From assembly GCF_003788635.1 (NCBI RefSeq), contig NZ_AYKH01000002.1:1-64000 (forward strand): a stretch of 64,000 nucleotides of DNA, read 5' to 3'. A model generated the notes under the pieces. The model saw only the letters and a list, made by a program, of their open reading frames with translations, searched no databases and was not told the DNA's origin. Source of the stretch: Salinisphaera orenii subsp. orenii MK-B5. Its GTDB lineage: Bacteria > Pseudomonadota > Gammaproteobacteria > Nevskiales > Salinisphaeraceae. Of the stretch, positions 63,100 to 64,000 are shown piece by piece (the stretch's first letter is position 1; each line of letters begins with the position of its first letter). Position numbers and translations under genes: made by a program.

Positions 63100-64000
63100 C
63101 TAGAGCCGCCGGAGTCGCCACATGAAATAGCTGCCGCCGACCAGCGTGGCCACCAGCCCGGCCGGTATTTCATTGGGAAACAGCAGCATGCGGCCGAGCC
63201 AGTCGGCGGCGATCATCAGCAGCCCGCCGAGCAGCGCCGCACCGACGAACTGCTCGCGCGCCCGGGCCAGTCCGAGCAGACGGGCCATGTGCGGCGCCAG
63301 CAGGCCGACAAAGCTGAGTGGGCCGACCACCAGCGTCGCTCCGGCGGTCAGCACCGCCATGACCAGGAGCAGGATCAGGCGGCTCCAGGTGACGTTGACC
63401 CCGAGCGCGCGCGCCGTGGGCGCGCCCAGCGGCAGCAGATCCAGCCACACCACCAGCGGCCGGACCACCAGGAGCAGCAGCGCGGCGAGCACCGACACGG
63501 TCAGCGCCAGCGACAGATCGACGTAATAGGTGGTCCCCGACATCCAGGCCAGCAGCTGCTGGGTGCGCGGGTCGCTGCCGGCGAGCACGATCTTGGAGAT
63601 GGCGTCGAACAGAAACAGCACGCTGATGCCGGTCAGCAGCACGCGCTCCGGCTCGAAGCCGCTGCGGGCGTTGAGTGCGACCAGCAGCGCCAGCGTGAGC
63701 AGCGCCCCGACCACCCCGGCGCCCAGCATCGCGGGCGTGCCGGCCGTCGGCCAGACCAGCACCAGACCGAGCACACCGATGGCGGTGCCGGCGCTGATGC
63801 CCAGCACTTCGGGACTCGCCATGGGGTTGGCCGAGACGCGCTGCACGATGGTGCCGGCCACCGCCAGCATCACCCCGGCCGCGCCCGCAGCGAGCACCCG
63901 TGCGACCCGCCACGCCCCGGTCTCGGCCCAGGGCAGCTCGAACGGCCAGCTCCAACCGTGCACGCCCTGACCGACGAGCAGCGCCACTACCACCATGGCC
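63100..64000 (-). CDS. fhuB: Ferric-hydroxamate ABC permease FhuB, C-terminal half (cut by window edge)
   Basis: About 300 residues of a FecCD-type inner-membrane permease; the frame is open to the window edge. VHGWSWPF, VMLAVAGTIVQRVSANPMASPEVLGIS and LSFVGLLAPHMARLLG align with the second half of E. coli FhuB, which is a fused double permease of about 660 residues, so the first half is expected beyond base 64000. FhuB works with FhuC and FhuD to import ferric hydroxamates taken up by receptors such as those at 18.4 and 23.6 kb. A single-length FecCD protein starting at ATG 63996 is a less likely alternative. Confidence 0.88.
   Translation of the reverse strand, partial: AMVVVALLVGQGVHGWSWPFELPWAETGAWRVARVLAAGAAGVMLAVAGTIVQRVSANPMASPEVLGISAGTAIGVLGLVLVWPTAGTPAMLGAGVVGALLTLALLVALNARSGFEPERVLLTGISVLFLFDAISKIVLAGSDPRTQQLLAWMSGTTYYVDLSLALTVSVLAALLLLVVRPLVVWLDLLPLGAPTARALGVNVTWSRLILLLVMAVLTAGATLVVGPLSFVGLLAPHMARLLGLARAREQFVGAALLGGLLMIAADWLGRMLLFPNEIPAGLVATLVGGSYFMWRLRRL

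Noticed and set aside
1-64000. CRISPR arrays, rRNA or tRNA genes, prophage or transposase genes
   Set aside because: Looked for on both strands; no regularly spaced repeats, no cloverleaf or rRNA sequence and no integrase/transposase motifs were seen.

Overview
The window is a very GC-rich stretch of a gammaproteobacterial chromosome. The yhdP-nit-tldD neighbourhood, rsmD-coaD, the tesA/ybbA-ybbP divergent pair and a split FhuB-type permease all point to Gammaproteobacteria. The GC content, acidic proteins and an NhaC-type antiporter suggest a halophile such as Salinisphaera; the genus is inferred, not shown. No rRNA, tRNA, CRISPR array, phage or intact insertion sequence was seen.

Layout. 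1-8.2 kb is housekeeping on the plus strand: the end of YhdP, a nitrilase-family amidase, a quinone oxidoreductase, TldD, RsmD, CoaD and gamma-glutamyltransferase. 8.2-14.1 kb is on the minus strand: NhaC, two small envelope proteins, HtpG behind a sigma-32-like promoter, and a zinc alcohol dehydrogenase. 14.3-18.2 kb holds a succinate-semialdehyde-type dehydrogenase, a DUF429 protein, a TraB-family membrane protein and a lipoprotein.

18.3-25.8 kb is an iron-uptake island: two TonB-dependent siderophore receptors flank a large PepSY-flavodoxin-reductase fusion, with Fur-box promoters. One of these promoters may drive a short terminated RNA (about 20664-20782), a candidate Fur-repressed sRNA. 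The second iron locus, at 60.2-64 kb, has a Fur box, FhuF, a PvdE/SyrD-like ABC exporter and the C-terminal half of FhuB. No siderophore biosynthesis gene is present in the window.

26.9-38.1 kb is the most unusual part: six tightly packed plus-strand genes that I cannot assign to a described system. Four encode paralogous exported or membrane-anchored proteins (780, 555, 532 and 787 aa), two of them with an extra cysteine-containing C-terminal domain. They are followed by two paralogous secreted proteins rich in MORN/YwqK-type repeats. Stop-start overlaps join several of the genes, so this looks like one operon acting in the envelope.

38.2-53 kb is mixed metabolism and defence against chemicals: a metallophosphoesterase, overlapping SBF-type and MFS transporters, Ada, an Old Yellow Enzyme, an RND pump with its adaptor, an alpha/beta hydrolase and an amidase. 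52.6-60.1 kb carries tesA, ybbA-ybbP, a small heat-shock protein with a second sigma-32-like promoter, a secreted PQQ-type sugar dehydrogenase and a Baeyer-Villiger monooxygenase. Several 300-750 bp stretches contain no convincing gene and are listed as such.
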